Source of the DNA: Sinanaerobacter chloroacetimidivorans
GTDB taxonomy: Bacteria; Bacillota; Clostridia; Peptostreptococcales; Anaerovoracaceae
Length of the DNA stretch: 64,000 nt
Reading direction: 5' to 3'
NCBI RefSeq assembly: GCF_018128545.1
Contig: NZ_JAGSND010000011.1
Span: forward strand, 1 to 64,000
Every line of letters begins with the position of its first letter. The stretch's first letter is position 1. The position numbers and the translations under genes were made by a program. This document shows, piece by piece, positions 1-10,645 of this stretch. Under the pieces are notes generated by a model. That model was given only the letters and a program-made list of their open reading frames with translations. It ran no database searches and was not told the origin of the DNA.

Positions 1-392
1 GTCAGGCCACCCGTTAGTTAAATAAGATTATGTATTAGTACACTATGAAACTGTCAGCTTTAGTTTTTGCGAGCTTTTTTACCAAGCCGCAATGGCTGAA
101 CTTTGGATTTAAGAAAATATCCGAACAGGTTTCGTCAATGATATAGGATGAAGATAATGTTATTTTTAATGATGGCATTCAAGTTTTGCTATAACCCAAA
201 AACACCGATTAGGGATACCGTTTGTTTTTGGGGTTAAAAATAACGAATCGAGACCATATCATTAGAAACCTGTGAGTATTTTCGTGATACAAAGTCAGAC
301 CTTTGGCTTGTCAAAACTCAACTACTTCGATCTGGCAGTTGAATGATTCGGTTTAAATACTAATAAATGAAATTTGACTAACTAACAAATAA
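1..392. other. Gene-poor stretch downstream of purH
   Basis: No convincing gene is seen. Positions 239-390 are a copy of a 152-bp repeat described separately. A small hairpin lies at about 191-237 (arms TAACCCAAAAACACCG and its approximate complement), without a following T-run. A 47-codon minus-strand reading frame (35-178, starting MPSLKITLSS) lacks a ribosome binding site and resembles nothing I recognise, so I do not call it a gene. purD, which often ends such operons, is not present up to the window edge. Confidence 0.6.
239..390. repeat. Dispersed 152-bp repeat, copy 1 (after purH)
   Basis: The stretch matches 6076-6237 with four substitutions (c/t, c/a, c/t, c/t in order) plus a 10-bp tandem duplication present only in the other copy. 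Read on the minus strand it begins 2 bases after the purH stop codon. The sequence outside the repeat differs between copies. It has no open reading frame. Its nature (mobile element end, structured RNA or 3'-UTR element) is unknown. Confidence 0.9.
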
Positions 393-1928
393 TTAGTGTT
401 TAAAATGTCTCACCCCGGTAAACACCATGGCAATCCCCAACTCATTTGCTTTCTTGATGGATTCTTCATCATGAATAGATCCTCCCGGTTGAATGATTGC
501 AGAAATACCTGCTTTTGCTGCTGCGGTAACACAGTCGTCAAAGGGGAAGAAGGCATCCGACGCCAGTACTGCCCCCTCCGTAGAGTCCGTAGCCTGACGT
601 ATGGAATTTTCAACAGCCCAGATTCTGCTCACCTGTCCAGGTCCTATACCGATGGTCTTTCCGTCTTTTGCAAGGACGATCCCATTGGATTTGATGTGTT
701 TCACCACCTTCATGGCAAAGGTGAGATCCTCCATCTCGCGCTCGGTAGGAATGCGGTCGGTAACGATTTTCAGCTCATCTTTCTCATAGAGGCCGGAATC
801 ACTTTCCTGAACCAAAAGCCCTCCGCTGACCTTTTTGATGTCCAGTTCATCGGCAGGAGCTTTTTCAAGAATACCGTCCAGCTTAAGCAGTCTGATATTC
901 TTTTTCTCCGTAAGAATTTTAATGGCTTCCTCAGTAAAATCAGGAGCAATGACGATTTCGATAAAGATTTTATTAATTTCAGCTGCAGTCATCTCGTCAA
1001 TAGGCCTGTTGGCGGCTACGATTCCGCCGTAGATGGAAACCGGATCTGCTTTATATGCCTTGCAATAAGCATCATAGATATCATAGCCGGTACCTACTCC
1101 GCAGGGATTGGCATGCTTGACTGCAACCACCGTAGGTTCCTGGAACTCCTTCAGCGCAGCAAGTGCACCGTTGGTATCATTGATATTGTTAAATGAGAGT
1201 TCTTTTCCGTGAAGCTGCGCCGCATGCACCAAAGATCCGGGATACGGTTTCACTTCTTTATAGTAATAGGCTTTCTGATGCGGATTTTCACCATATCGTA
1301 ATTCCTGTACCCTTTCAAAAGTTAAGGTGAGATTTTCAGGAAGCTCATCATTGATTTCCTTTCTCAGATAATCGGAAATCATAGCATCATAAGCAGCGGT
1401 GTGCTGGAAGACTTTTAAGGCCAGCTTATATTTTGTGGCATAGGATACACTGCCGGATTCTTTCAATTCGGCAATCACCTTTCCGTAATCTTTAGGATCA
1501 CAGATGACCACAACATCCTTATGATTTTTGGCTGCAGAGCGAAGCATGGTAGGTCCGCCGATGTCGATATTTTCAATGGCTTCCTCTAAAGTAACTCCGG
1601 GTTTTAGGATGGTTTCTTTAAAGGGATAAAGGTTGATGGCAACAATATCTATCGTGTCAATATTCAGATCGGATAACTGCTGCATATGCTCCGCTTTGTC
1701 CCTCATGGCAAGGATTCCCCCATGGACTGCAGGATGCAGGGTTTTTACTCTTCCGTCCAGGCACTCAGGAAAGCCTGTAACATCTGAAATACCAACCACA
1801 TCCACACCATTATCTCTCAATCTTGTGGCGGTTCCTCCTGTGGAAATAATGGTAATTCCAAGGCCGCTCAGCTCCTGAGCAAACTCTAAAATACCTGTTT
1901 TATCTGACACACTAATCAACGCTCTCAT
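393..1928 (-). CDS. purH: Bifunctional AICAR transformylase / IMP cyclohydrolase
   Basis: PurH performs the last two steps of de novo purine synthesis: formyl transfer from 10-formyl-THF to AICAR, then ring closure to IMP. The 511 residues are the normal length. The N-terminal MGS-like cyclohydrolase domain (about 1-195) starts [11 protein letters not shown] and contains STGGTA and GRVKTLHP. The C-terminal transformylase domain carries RYGENPHQ and the catalytic VKHANPCG segment. A GGAGGG site sits six bases before the ATG. It is the last gene of the purine operon, 72 bases after purN. A copy of a 152-bp repeat begins immediately after its stop. Confidence 0.98.
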   Translation of the reverse strand: MRALISVSDKTGILEFAQELSGLGITIISTGGTATRLRDNGVDVVGISDVTGFPECLDGRVKTLHPAVHGGILAMRDKAEHMQQLSDLNIDTIDIVAINLYPFKETILKPGVTLEEAIENIDIGGPTMLRSAAKNHKDVVVICDPKDYGKVIAELKESGSVSYATKYKLALKVFQHTAAYDAMISDYLRKEINDELPENLTLTFERVQELRYGENPHQKAYYYKEVKPYPGSLVHAAQLHGKELSFNNINDTNGALAALKEFQEPTVVAVKHANPCGVGTGYDIYDAYCKAYKADPVSIYGGIVAANRPIDEMTAAEINKIFIEIVIAPDFTEEAIKILTEKKNIRLLKLDGILEKAPADELDIKKVSGGLLVQESDSGLYEKDELKIVTDRIPTEREMEDLTFAMKVVKHIKSNGIVLAKDGKTIGIGPGQVSRIWAVENSIRQATDSTEGAVLASDAFFPFDDCVTAAAKAGISAIIQPGGSIHDEESIKKANELGIAMVFTGVRHFKH

Positions 1929-2000
1929 GTTCTTCCCTCCATTATTTGCTATATAGGCTAACCCATTTCCCGCAGAAATTCAAGCTAGTCGTTTAATCAG

Positions 2001-2618
2001 TTATTTAAGTTTACCATCACACAACATCTTGATTGCCTCTGGTAAAATTCGATGTTCGATTTGCAAGACCCTGTTCGCCAAGGTTTCCGGAGTATCTCCG
2101 GGTTTTACCGGAACCTGCTCCTGCAATATAATCTTTCCGGTATCCACGCCCTCGTCTACAAAATGAACAGTAGCACCGGAAGCCAGCTCGTTTCCGGCGA
2201 GCACAGCTGCATGAACTTTTCTCCCATAAAAGCCCTTCCCGCAGTATTTGGGAATGAGTGAAGGATGAATATTGACGATCTTGTCCCGGTAACGATCAAT
2301 GAGCTCCGGTTCCAGAATGCTCATATATCCGGCCAGAATGATCAAATCTGTACCCGCTGCCTCTAATTCCTTCATGATCGCAGCACACCTTTCCTTCGGA
2401 TCCGGCAGCATTTCCTTACTGATGCAAACGCCCTTGATGTTATGATTTTCAGCCCTTTTTAATGCAAAGGCGTCACAGTTGCTGGATATGACTCTGACAA
2501 TTTTCGCTTTATCCAAATATCCGCTCTCGATATGATCGATCACCGACTGGAGATTGGTGCCGCCGCCGGAAACCAGAACGGAGATTTTCAATTTCTCATG
2601 ACTACGCAATGGCCACAC
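2001..2618 (-). CDS. purN: Phosphoribosylglycinamide formyltransferase
   Basis: PurN transfers a formyl group from 10-formyl-THF to GAR. The protein (205 residues, normal length) shows SGGGTNLQS near the N-terminus, the formyl-transferase signature [13 protein letters not shown], and VDEGVDTG containing the catalytic Asp; the Asn and His of the catalytic triad are in the NIHPSL segment. The chosen start is a GTG five bases after an AGGAG; a TTG at 2609 is an alternative. It overlaps the 3' end of purM by 17 bases, which suggests translational coupling. Confidence 0.97.
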   Translation of the reverse strand: MWPLRSHEKLKISVLVSGGGTNLQSVIDHIESGYLDKAKIVRVISSNCDAFALKRAENHNIKGVCISKEMLPDPKERCAAIMKELEAAGTDLIILAGYMSILEPELIDRYRDKIVNIHPSLIPKYCGKGFYGRKVHAAVLAGNELASGATVHFVDEGVDTGKIILQEQVPVKPGDTPETLANRVLQIEHRILPEAIKMLCDGKLK

Positions 2619-3633
2619 CTTCTCCTTTTACGATCTCACCGATAATCTCAGCTTTTTCGCCAGCCTTAATCAGTTCGGCCTTAACCGCTTCGGCAGAATC
2701 AGCCGGTACCATCATCATCATACCGATTCCCATATTAAAGGTTGAAAACATTTCTTCCTGCTCGATATTTCCGGAATCTTGAATATAGTCAAAGATAGCA
2801 GGAATCTTCCAGCTTCCGTACCGGATGTTTACGCCAAGACCCTTGGGTATGATCCGCGGAATATTCTCATAAAATCCTCCGCCTGTGATGTGAACGATTC
2901 CGTTTATCTGGAAATGTGACAGTGCGGCAGTACAGGCTTTTGTATAGATTTTCGTAGGAGTGATTAACGCTTCGCCCAAAGTCATCCCTAATTCCTTAAT
3001 TTCATTATCCACAGAAAGGCCAAGCTTGTCAAAAAACAGCTTTCTGACAAGGGAATATCCGTTGCTGTGAATCCCGCTGGACCCAATTCCGATGACTTTG
3101 TCTCCTTCTTTGATCTTGCTGCCGTCAATCATCCTGCTCTTATCAACGACGCCTACGGCGAAACCGGCCATATCGTATTCGCCGTCGGAATAGAAGTCCG
3201 GCATTTCAGCCGTTTCACCGCCTACAAGAGCACAACCGGCTTCCACACAGCCATCTGCAATGCCTTTTACAATGTCCGAGACCTTTTCCGCCTTTACTTT
3301 TCCTGTTGCGATATAATCCAGAAAGAATAAAGGCTTTGCGCCCTGACATAAAATATCGTTTACACACATAGCCACGCAATCCTGGCCAACCGTATCATGC
3401 TTATCCATTAAAAAAGCAATCTTCAGCTTGGTTCCCACACCATCCGTGCCGGATACCAGTACCGGTTCCTTCATTTCCTTTATGTCTAATTGAAAGAGAC
3501 TTCCGAATCCGCCAAGACCTGTCAATACATTTTCATTAAAGGTCTTTTTTACATGGGTTTTCATCAGACGAACAGCCTTTTCCCCTTCCTTGGTATCTAC
3601 CCCGGCATCCTTATAGGTAAGTTTCTCATTCAT
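2602..3633 (-). CDS. purM: Phosphoribosylformylglycinamidine cyclo-ligase (AIR synthase)
   Basis: PurM closes the imidazole ring of FGAM to give AIR using ATP. At 343 residues it has the usual length and the family motifs: [13 protein letters not shown] near residue 60, the VGGETAEMP loop, and [13 protein letters not shown]. The stop of purF lies one base upstream of the purM ATG, and its ribosome binding site (GAGAGG) is inside the purF 3' end. The downstream overlap with purN continues the tight operon packing. Confidence 0.98.
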   Translation of the reverse strand: MNEKLTYKDAGVDTKEGEKAVRLMKTHVKKTFNENVLTGLGGFGSLFQLDIKEMKEPVLVSGTDGVGTKLKIAFLMDKHDTVGQDCVAMCVNDILCQGAKPLFFLDYIATGKVKAEKVSDIVKGIADGCVEAGCALVGGETAEMPDFYSDGEYDMAGFAVGVVDKSRMIDGSKIKEGDKVIGIGSSGIHSNGYSLVRKLFFDKLGLSVDNEIKELGMTLGEALITPTKIYTKACTAALSHFQINGIVHITGGGFYENIPRIIPKGLGVNIRYGSWKIPAIFDYIQDSGNIEQEEMFSTFNMGIGMMMMVPADSAEAVKAELIKAGEKAEIIGEIVKGEGVAIA

Positions 3634-3634
3634 C

Positions 3635-5095
3635 TTAATAATCCTCTCTCTCCTCAGTCATACATTTATCCTTTGCTATTTCATCGGGAAGCGGCATAGG
3701 ATAATTTCCGTTGAAGCAGGCTACGCAGATTTTCTCTTTTCCGATACCGATGGCTTCCAAAAGTCCTTCAATGCTTAGATATCCCAGACTGTCTGCCCCG
3801 ATCATTTGCCTGATTTCCTCCACAGTATGTCTGGAGGCTACCAATTTATCCGAATTAGGTGTATCAATGCCAAAATGGCAGGAATGGGTAACCGGAGGAG
3901 AACTTACTCTTACATGAACCTCCTTAGCTCCTGCATCTTTTAACATGGTAACGATCTTTCCGCTGGTAGTGCCCCTTACGATAGAGTCATCTACCATGAT
4001 AATCCGTTTCCCTTTTACACTGTCCTTCAGTACATTCAGCTTTAATCTTACACTGAGTTCCCTCATCCTTTGATCCGGCTGAATAAAGGTTCTGCCTACA
4101 TATCTGTTTTTTATCAGCCCTTCCCCAAAAGGAATCCCGGATGCTTCCGCATACCCAATGGCTGCCACCGTGCCTGAATCCGGTACGGCAATCACCATGT
4201 CCGCTTCAACCGGATGTTCCTTGGCAAGAATTCTGCCTGCCTGGCTTCTGGCCATATATACGCTTTTTCCATCCATATCACTGTCGGGTCTTGCCAGATA
4301 CACATATTCAAAAGCACAGATTGCCTTTTTCTGACCTTTCTGAAAGCGTATGGACTTCAGCTCTCCGTCCTCAATAATGATCATTTCTCCCGGCTCTACA
4401 TCCCGGAGGAAGGTGGCTCCCAGCAGCGGAAAAATACAGCTTTCGGATGACAGAATGTATCCTTCCCGAGTCTTGCCGATGCACAAGGGCCTGATGCCGT
4501 TTGGATCCCTTACTCCGATCAATTTGTCTCCGCTTGTAATGACAAGAGCGTATGCGCCTTTTACCTGTTCCAGTGTTTTTACAATGGAATCTTCAATACT
4601 GTTGTCTCTGATGTATCTTGCAATGAGAGCTGCAATGATTTCGGAATCAATGGAGGTCTGAAAAATAACTCCCCGATCCTGCATCTCTTCCCTTAAAAGC
4701 ATAGCATTTACCAGATTCCCATTATGAGCAAGGGCTAAGCTGCCGCCTTTATGATAGACAACCAGGGGCATGGCATTTACCGCATGACTCTCTCCGCAGG
4801 TGGAATATCTTACATGTCCAATGGAAATATCTCCTTGCAGCCTTTCAATGATCTCGTCATTGAATACCTCCTGAACCAGACCCATCTCTTTATAATACTG
4901 AATCTTACCGCCCTTATTGGAAGCGATTCCTGCGCTTTCCTGGCCTCTGTGCTGCAGGGAATGAAGTCCGTAATACACCGACCGGGCAATGTCGGGTTTG
5001 CCGGGAGCGTATACACCTACGACACCGCACTCGTCAAATACTTTATCCTCTTCCAATTCCCGTAATTCTTTATTGAAATCATATTGCCTTTGCAT
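3635..5095 (-). CDS. purF: Amidophosphoribosyltransferase with propeptide and Fe-S cysteines
   Basis: PurF commits PRPP to purine synthesis by transferring the glutamine amide. The N-terminal Ntn glutaminase nucleophile is Cys23 in DECGVVGVY, so a 22-residue propeptide must be removed, as in the B. subtilis enzyme. Cysteines in [18 protein letters not shown] and [10 protein letters not shown] match the positions that bind a 4Fe-4S cluster in that subclass, which is consistent with an anaerobe. The PRPP loop [11 protein letters not shown] is intact. Length is 486 residues. An AGGAG precedes the ATG. It is 10 bases downstream of purC. Confidence 0.97.
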   Translation of the reverse strand: MQRQYDFNKELRELEEDKVFDECGVVGVYAPGKPDIARSVYYGLHSLQHRGQESAGIASNKGGKIQYYKEMGLVQEVFNDEIIERLQGDISIGHVRYSTCGESHAVNAMPLVVYHKGGSLALAHNGNLVNAMLLREEMQDRGVIFQTSIDSEIIAALIARYIRDNSIEDSIVKTLEQVKGAYALVITSGDKLIGVRDPNGIRPLCIGKTREGYILSSESCIFPLLGATFLRDVEPGEMIIIEDGELKSIRFQKGQKKAICAFEYVYLARPDSDMDGKSVYMARSQAGRILAKEHPVEADMVIAVPDSGTVAAIGYAEASGIPFGEGLIKNRYVGRTFIQPDQRMRELSVRLKLNVLKDSVKGKRIIMVDDSIVRGTTSGKIVTMLKDAGAKEVHVRVSSPPVTHSCHFGIDTPNSDKLVASRHTVEEIRQMIGADSLGYLSIEGLLEAIGIGKEKICVACFNGNYPMPLPDEIAKDKCMTEEREDY

Positions 5096-5105
5096 TTGTC
5101 TTCTC

Positions 5106-5810
5106 CTATTTCTTGATTCTAGCCAATACCTCTTGGTAGGTTTCTTCTACATGTCCAAGATCCCTTCTGAATCTGTCTTTGTCCATCTTTTCATTGGTGT
5201 TTACATCCCAAAGTCTGCAGGTATCCGGTGAAATTTCATCTGCAAGGAGGATTTCTCCGTCACAGAGTCCAAACTCGATTTTAAAGTCAATCAATTTTAA
5301 ACCTTTATCCAGGAAGAATTCTTTTAACGCTTCGTTGACTTTATATGCATATTTTTTTACAATGGCCAGCTGTTCTTCCGTAGCCAGTTCCAATGCCAGA
5401 ATATGATCGTCGTTGATCAGGGGATCCCCCAGGTCGTCATTTTTATAGGAAAATTCCAGGACCGTACGGGCAAGAGGCCGACCCTCTTCAACTCCATATC
5501 TTTTAGAGAAGGATCCTGCTGCCACGTTTCGGATGATTACTTCAAGAGGCAGGATCTTTACGGCCTTTACGAGGGTTTCCCGATCGCTTAAAAGCTTTAC
5601 AAGATGCGTTGGTATCCCCTTGGATTCCAGCATTTCAAAGATAATAGCCGACATGGTGTTGTTGACAACTCCTTTGTCCGCAATGGACCCCTTTTTTACT
5701 CCGTTAAATGCAGTGGCATCATCCTTGTAGTCCACGATATATAACTTCGGGTCATCCGTTCGATAGACCTTCTTTGCTTTTCCTTCATACAACATTTCCA
5801 ATTTTTCCAT
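5106..5810 (-). CDS. purC: SAICAR synthase
   Basis: PurC condenses CAIR with aspartate using ATP. The protein (234 residues) has the family start [10 protein letters not shown], the signature LIDFKIEFG and the [10 protein letters not shown] motif near the C-terminus. GGGGAGG precedes the ATG. Its 5' side is unusual for this operon: 428 bases separate it from purE, filled by a long imperfect palindrome and a 152-bp repeat. Expression of purC and downstream genes may therefore be separately affected. Confidence 0.97.
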   Translation of the reverse strand: MEKLEMLYEGKAKKVYRTDDPKLYIVDYKDDATAFNGVKKGSIADKGVVNNTMSAIIFEMLESKGIPTHLVKLLSDRETLVKAVKILPLEVIIRNVAAGSFSKRYGVEEGRPLARTVLEFSYKNDDLGDPLINDDHILALELATEEQLAIVKKYAYKVNEALKEFFLDKGLKLIDFKIEFGLCDGEILLADEISPDTCRLWDVNTNEKMDKDRFRRDLGHVEETYQEVLARIKK

Positions 5811-5862
5811 TTTTTTATCCTCCCCTAAAAATATTTATTAGTTTCTGAAACTTACTTATTCT

Positions 5863-6065
5863 ATTGGTCTGATAGCAGATGGTCTATCCCAGTACGGTTA
5901 TGATTTTGAAGGTCTTTATCCTTCGTTTCGCAATTTTTAGAACATCAAACAACCGGTAATATAATCGGTGTTTGACGTTACCTAAAAATTCAGCTCATCC
6001 TCGGATAAGACCAAAGCAAAATCATTCCAACGTATTGTTCCAGCCCATCTGCTATTCAGACCAAT
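5863..6065. repeat. Imperfect palindrome of about 203 bp between purE and purC
   Basis: The ends are inverted copies (ATTGGTCTGATAGCAGATGG at 5863-5882; its complement with one extra base at 6045-6065). Pairing continues inward with interruptions: ATGATTTTG, GGTCTTTATCC, AATTTTTAG, CAAAC and a central ACCGGT-like turn all have partners in order in the other arm. The result is one long hairpin with few unpaired stretches. It has no coding capacity. MITE-like insertion or a structured intergenic RNA are both possible. Confidence 0.85.
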
Positions 6066-6075
6066 TATACGACAT

Positions 6076-6237
6076 AATAACGAATCGAGACCATATTATT
6101 AGAAACCTGTGAGTATTTTCGTGATACAAAGTCAGACATTTGGCTTGTCAAAACTCAATTACTTCGATCTAGTTCGATCTGGCAGTTGAATGATTCGGTT
6201 TAAATACTAATAAATGAAATTTGACTAACTAATAAAT
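6076..6237. repeat. Dispersed 152-bp repeat, copy 2 (after purE)
   Basis: This is the second copy of the repeat at 239-390, extended to 162 bp by a 10-bp tandem duplication (two TTCGATCT motifs at about 6163-6180). It begins 1 base after the purE stop when read on the minus strand and is followed by the palindromic element. Both copies have the same orientation relative to the operon. Confidence 0.9.
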
Positions 6238-6238
6238 G

Positions 6239-6718
6239 CTAATTTTGAAACTCCCGATCCATCCTCACAATATCCTCTTCCATCTTCTTTTTATAATCCT
6301 TCATCTTCTGTCTCAGCTCCGGATATTTCAGAGATAAAATCTGTATTGCCAGCAAAGCAGCATTTTCGGCCCCGTCTATGGCAACGGTGGCCACCGGAAT
6401 CCCCTTTGGCATCTGGACCATGGACAGCAGTGAATCCAGTCCGTCCAAAGTCGATGATTTGATGGGAAGGCCGATGACCGGAAGCGGCGTATATGCGGCG
6501 ATGACACCTCCCAGGTGTGCGGCCTTTCCTGCTGCTGCGATAATCACTTCGATTCCGGTTTCTTCTGCCTTGGAAGCGAAATCCTCTGCAACTCTCGGTG
6601 TCCTGTGGGCCGATATGATTCTTGTCTCAAAGCTGACACCGAATTCCTTGATAATGGCTTCTGCCTTTTCGATCACCGGATAATCTGATTTACTGCCCAT
6701 TACAATTGCAATTTTCAT
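6239..6718 (-). CDS. purE: N5-carboxyaminoimidazole ribonucleotide mutase
   Basis: PurE converts N5-CAIR to CAIR (class I) or uses CO2 directly (class II). The 159-residue protein has the GSKSDYPV start, the SAHRTP motif, and AAGKAAHLGGVIAAYTPLPVIG. The usual Gly-Met segment here reads AAGKAAHL, as in several Clostridia. No purK lies next to it, so either purK is elsewhere or the enzyme is a CO2-using type; the sequence alone does not settle this. GGGAGG precedes the ATG. It is 96 bases downstream of purL. Confidence 0.95.
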   Translation of the reverse strand: MKIAIVMGSKSDYPVIEKAEAIIKEFGVSFETRIISAHRTPRVAEDFASKAEETGIEVIIAAAGKAAHLGGVIAAYTPLPVIGLPIKSSTLDGLDSLLSMVQMPKGIPVATVAIDGAENAALLAIQILSLKYPELRQKMKDYKKKMEEDIVRMDREFQN

Positions 6719-6814
6719 ATAAAAACCTCCCTGCTTACCTTAGCAATACGTCAATTCTCACGTTCTAACTCTTTATTGGATACAATTAAGATCCATTTAC
6801 ATAGTAATCTATAT

Positions 6815-9800
6815 TTATTTAAAATAAGAAACTCCTGCTTCAAAGATCTTCTGGTCAAAGCTGCCCGGTACATTCTTGTACAAATTCTCTCCGATTCTCT
6901 CAGAATGGCCCATTTTGCCTAATATTCTACCATCGGGAGAAGTAATCCCTTCAACGGCAAGGGTGGAATCATTCGGATTATAGGCAATGTCAAGAGTCGG
7001 CTCACCGTCAAGATCCACATACTGTGTTGCAATCTGACCGTTTTTTATCATCATGTCCAGGACGTCATCCTTCGCAATAAATCTTCCTTCTCCGTGAGAC
7101 ACAGGTATTGTGTGAATATCTCCTACTTCCACATTCGCCATCCACGGTGATTTTACCGATGCTATCCTGGTTCTTACCAGACAGGATGCATGCCTGCCGA
7201 TTTGGTTGTAGGTCAGCGTAGGATGGTTTTCACTGGTGTCTGTTATCCTTCCGTATGGAACGAGGCCCAGTTTGATCAATGCCTGGAAACCATTGCAGAT
7301 ACCAAGCATCAAACCGTCTCTGTTTTCCAGCAAGTCTGTTACAGCTTCCTTGATTTGCGGGTTTCGGAATACTGCAGTAATAAATTTTGCGGAACCATCC
7401 GGTTCATCACCGCCGCTAAAGCCTCCCGGAATCATAATGATCTGGCTCTTTCGAATTCGTGCTGCCATTTCTTCAATCGATTCAGTCAGGCTTTTCGGAG
7501 TAAGATTGTGTAATATTTGAACATCGGTAACGGCTCCGGCCTTTTCAAAGGCCCTCCTGGAATCCATTTCACAGTTCGTTCCCGGGAATACCGGAATGTA
7601 TACAGTCGGCCTCACTATTTTGACCGCAGGTTTATGACTAGCTCTGATGCTGTAAGAAACAGAAGCGATTTTCTTTTCAGAATCTCCCGTTCTGCTCAAC
7701 GTTGGGAAAACTGCTTCCAATGGGGCGGTCCAGCTATCTAAAATATCTCTTAATGAAATTTTTATTTGCTCAGCCTGTTCTTCATCCTTTTCTTCCAGGA
7801 ATCGAATCACAAATTCCTGTTTTTCCTTAGTGGTGCCCAATACGGAATAATCCACACCGGCAAAAAGTTTTTCCGGTTTGTCTCTCTTATCAATTTCCAG
7901 AATCAATGAACCGTAATTTTCTTGAAACAGCTTTTCTTTTTGAATACGATCCACAGAAACTCCGATTTGATTTCCAACGGCCATTTTTACGAGAGAAAGA
8001 AATACGCCGCCTTTTCCGATAGTATTAGCCGAAAGGATCTTGCCTTCTACCGCCAAACTTCTCACCTTTTCCATATTTCTGCGGTATTGCTTAAAATCTA
8101 AAATACCATTTTCATCACGTTCTGTTTCGAGGTAGATGAGTGTGCTGTTAGTTTTCTTCAGGTCAGTGGATATAACGTGCTCCGCCTCTGTCACCCCTAC
8201 CGCAAATGAAACCAACGTAGGCGGTACCTCCAGATCCATAAAGGTACCCGACATACTGTCTTTCCCTCCAATGGCTGGGATGCCCAGCTCCTTTTGGGCT
8301 TTTAAGGCTCCCAGTAAAGCAGAAACAGGTTTGGCCCATTTTTCAGCATTCTGCCCCAATCGTTCGAAATATTCCTGGAAGGTCAATCTCACCTTGGAAG
8401 CATCTCCGCCCATCGCTGCGATTTTCGTGACAGAATCCACCACAGCATATAAAGCGCCGTGATACGGGCTGGCGGTAGAAAGATCCGGATCAAAGCCAAA
8501 AGTCATCAGGGTAGCAGTATTTGTATTTCCATCTGTTACCGGAAGCTTGGCAGCCATACCCGCAGCAGGCGACAGCTGATATTTTCCGCCTAAAGGCATC
8601 AGTACGGTAGCGGCTCCAATGGTGCTGTCGAACATTTCAACGAGACCTTTTTGGCTGCAGCAATTTAAACTTTTCACAAACTCCAAAGCTTGATCCGCCA
8701 TTGATCCTGCGGATTTGTCCATGCCTGAATGGTCTTTCATATCAATTGATTTTGTTTCCGATTTCATTCTTTCTCTAACGGACACCTGAGTTACCTGCTT
8801 GACTCCATTGGTGTCCAGAAACGCCCTGCTCAAATTCAGGATGCAGTTTCCTTGCCAGAACATGCGAAATCTTCCCGTATTGGTCACCCTTGCCACAGCA
8901 ACAGCTTCCAGGTTCTCTTCTTCCGCATAGGAAATAAATGTTTTGTAATCCTCCTCAGAAACCACCACAGCCATTCTTTCCTGTGATTCTGAGATCGCCA
9001 GTTCCGTTCCATCCAAACCATCGTACTTCTTTAAAACCAAATCAAGGTTGACATCGAGACTCTCTGCAAGCTCGCCAATGGCAACAGAAACGCCGCCGGC
9101 ACCGAAATCATTGCATTTTTTGATTAAATTCGCGGCTTCTTCCCTACGGAATAATCTTTGAATATTCCGTTCTACCGGAGGATTTCCTTTTTGAACTTCC
9201 GCACCACAGGTAAGAATCGAATCCTCCGTATGCTCTTTGGACGAACCGGTGGCTCCTCCGCATCCGTCTCTTCCGGTTCTGCCTCCTACCAGGATAATAT
9301 AATCTCCTTCTGCGGGTTTCTTACGAATCACATGTTTTGCAGGTGCTGCTCCGATCACGGCTCCCACTTCCATGCGCTTTGCCACATATCCTTCGTGATA
9401 AATCTCTGCCACCTGGCCGGTAGCAAGACCGATTTGATTTCCGTAGGAACTGTATCCCTTTGCAGCGCCTCTGGTAATCTTTCGCTGAGGGAGCTTACCG
9501 GGCAAGGTCTCTTCCACACTCTTTCTGGGATCACCGCTTCCGGTCACTCTCATCGCCTGATATACATACACCCTTCCGGAAAGAGGATCCCTGATGGCAC
9601 CGCCAAGACATGTTGCTGCGCCGCCAAAAGGTTCAATTTCAGTGGGGTGATTATGAGTTTCATTTTTAAACATGACAAGCCATTCTTCTTCCTGTCCGTC
9701 AATAAGAGCTTTGACTTTGATACTGCAGGCATTGATTTCATCCGACTCGTCCAGATCTTTTACCAGACCTTTTTTCTTCAGATATTTGGCCCCTATAACA

Positions 9801-10627
9801 GCCATATCCATAAGACAGACGTCTCTCTCCTGATTGCCGTAGACCTCCTGGCGCATTTGCAGATACTCTTCATAGGCCGTCTGTATCAAATGGGAATAAG
9901 GGCCTTCCTCAAAGGAAATAAAATCTATCTTTGTTAAAAAGGTGGTATGTCTGCAGTGGTCGGACCAGTAAGTGTCAATTACTTTTAATTCTGTAACCGT
10001 GGCATCTCTTTTTTCTTCCTTTGAAAAATACTCTCTTACAAATTTCAAGTCCTCCAGGCTCATGGCAAAGCCTTGTTTTTCTCTATAGTCAGCCAGCTCT
10101 TCTTCTGACATGGATAAGAAATTGCAAACGGTTTTTACATTCTCCGGCTCCAACTGATCCGTTGCCAGCTTAGCAGGCTTATTAAGGTCAGCTTCTCTGG
10201 AGTCTACAGGATTAATACAGTAATTTTTAATTGCTGCCAGTTCCGATTCCGATACTCCGCCTTCCAGTATATACAATCGCGCAAAACGTACAGTGGGAGT
10301 TGCCTCCGCATTCATAAGCCGAATACATTGCTCTGCGGAATCCGCCCTTTGATCATATTGTCCGGGAAGATATTCTACAGCAAAAAACTGAGAGCCCGTA
10401 ACAACAGGCACTATTTCATCATAGGCGCTATCGATGGCAGGCTCCGCAAAAACTGTATATTTAGCCGATTGATAAGTATCATCATCGATACCTTCCACAT
10501 CATAACGGTTTAACACTCTCACAAGATTCAATTGCTGAAGATGCAGGTTTTCTCTCAAGTCCTCACATAATCCCTGGGCCTCAGTATCAAAGCCCCTTCG
10601 CTTTTCCACATAGATACGGCGTACCAT
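6815..10627 (-). CDS. purL: Phosphoribosylformylglycinamidine synthase, single-chain form
   Basis: The enzyme converts FGAR to FGAM with glutamine and ATP. At 1270 residues it is the large fused form, holding both synthetase halves and a C-terminal class I glutamine amidotransferase (about 1000-1270) with the nucleophile in GICNGFQAL and a downstream SHGEGR. This replaces the separate PurS/PurQ/PurL of Bacillus. KNETHNHPTEIEPFGGAATCLGG and TGRDGCGGATGSS-like segments mark the synthetase core. AAGGAGGAG precedes the ATG. It is the first gene of the operon and sits directly behind the PurR-type boxes. Confidence 0.98.
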   Translation of the reverse strand: MVRRIYVEKRRGFDTEAQGLCEDLRENLHLQQLNLVRVLNRYDVEGIDDDTYQSAKYTVFAEPAIDSAYDEIVPVVTGSQFFAVEYLPGQYDQRADSAEQCIRLMNAEATPTVRFARLYILEGGVSESELAAIKNYCINPVDSREADLNKPAKLATDQLEPENVKTVCNFLSMSEEELADYREKQGFAMSLEDLKFVREYFSKEEKRDATVTELKVIDTYWSDHCRHTTFLTKIDFISFEEGPYSHLIQTAYEEYLQMRQEVYGNQERDVCLMDMAVIGAKYLKKKGLVKDLDESDEINACSIKVKALIDGQEEEWLVMFKNETHNHPTEIEPFGGAATCLGGAIRDPLSGRVYVYQAMRVTGSGDPRKSVEETLPGKLPQRKITRGAAKGYSSYGNQIGLATGQVAEIYHEGYVAKRMEVGAVIGAAPAKHVIRKKPAEGDYIILVGGRTGRDGCGGATGSSKEHTEDSILTCGAEVQKGNPPVERNIQRLFRREEAANLIKKCNDFGAGGVSVAIGELAESLDVNLDLVLKKYDGLDGTELAISESQERMAVVVSEEDYKTFISYAEEENLEAVAVARVTNTGRFRMFWQGNCILNLSRAFLDTNGVKQVTQVSVRERMKSETKSIDMKDHSGMDKSAGSMADQALEFVKSLNCCSQKGLVEMFDSTIGAATVLMPLGGKYQLSPAAGMAAKLPVTDGNTNTATLMTFGFDPDLSTASPYHGALYAVVDSVTKIAAMGGDASKVRLTFQEYFERLGQNAEKWAKPVSALLGALKAQKELGIPAIGGKDSMSGTFMDLEVPPTLVSFAVGVTEAEHVISTDLKKTNSTLIYLETERDENGILDFKQYRRNMEKVRSLAVEGKILSANTIGKGGVFLSLVKMAVGNQIGVSVDRIQKEKLFQENYGSLILEIDKRDKPEKLFAGVDYSVLGTTKEKQEFVIRFLEEKDEEQAEQIKISLRDILDSWTAPLEAVFPTLSRTGDSEKKIASVSYSIRASHKPAVKIVRPTVYIPVFPGTNCEMDSRRAFEKAGAVTDVQILHNLTPKSLTESIEEMAARIRKSQIIMIPGGFSGGDEPDGSAKFITAVFRNPQIKEAVTDLLENRDGLMLGICNGFQALIKLGLVPYGRITDTSENHPTLTYNQIGRHASCLVRTRIASVKSPWMANVEVGDIHTIPVSHGEGRFIAKDDVLDMMIKNGQIATQYVDLDGEPTLDIAYNPNDSTLAVEGITSPDGRILGKMGHSERIGENLYKNVPGSFDQKIFEAGVSYFK

Positions 10628-10645
10628 TAGTCTCCTCCTTCTTTA

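Noticed and set aside
35-178. 47-codon minus-strand frame at the left edge
   Set aside because: No ribosome binding site and no similarity recognised; may be debris.
396-1196. Long plus-strand reading frame opposite purH
   Set aside because: It is antisense to a clear, conserved gene, has no ribosome binding site and encodes nothing recognisable.
9158-9937. 259-codon plus-strand frame opposite purL
   Set aside because: Shadow of purL; composition and lack of a start signal do not support a gene.
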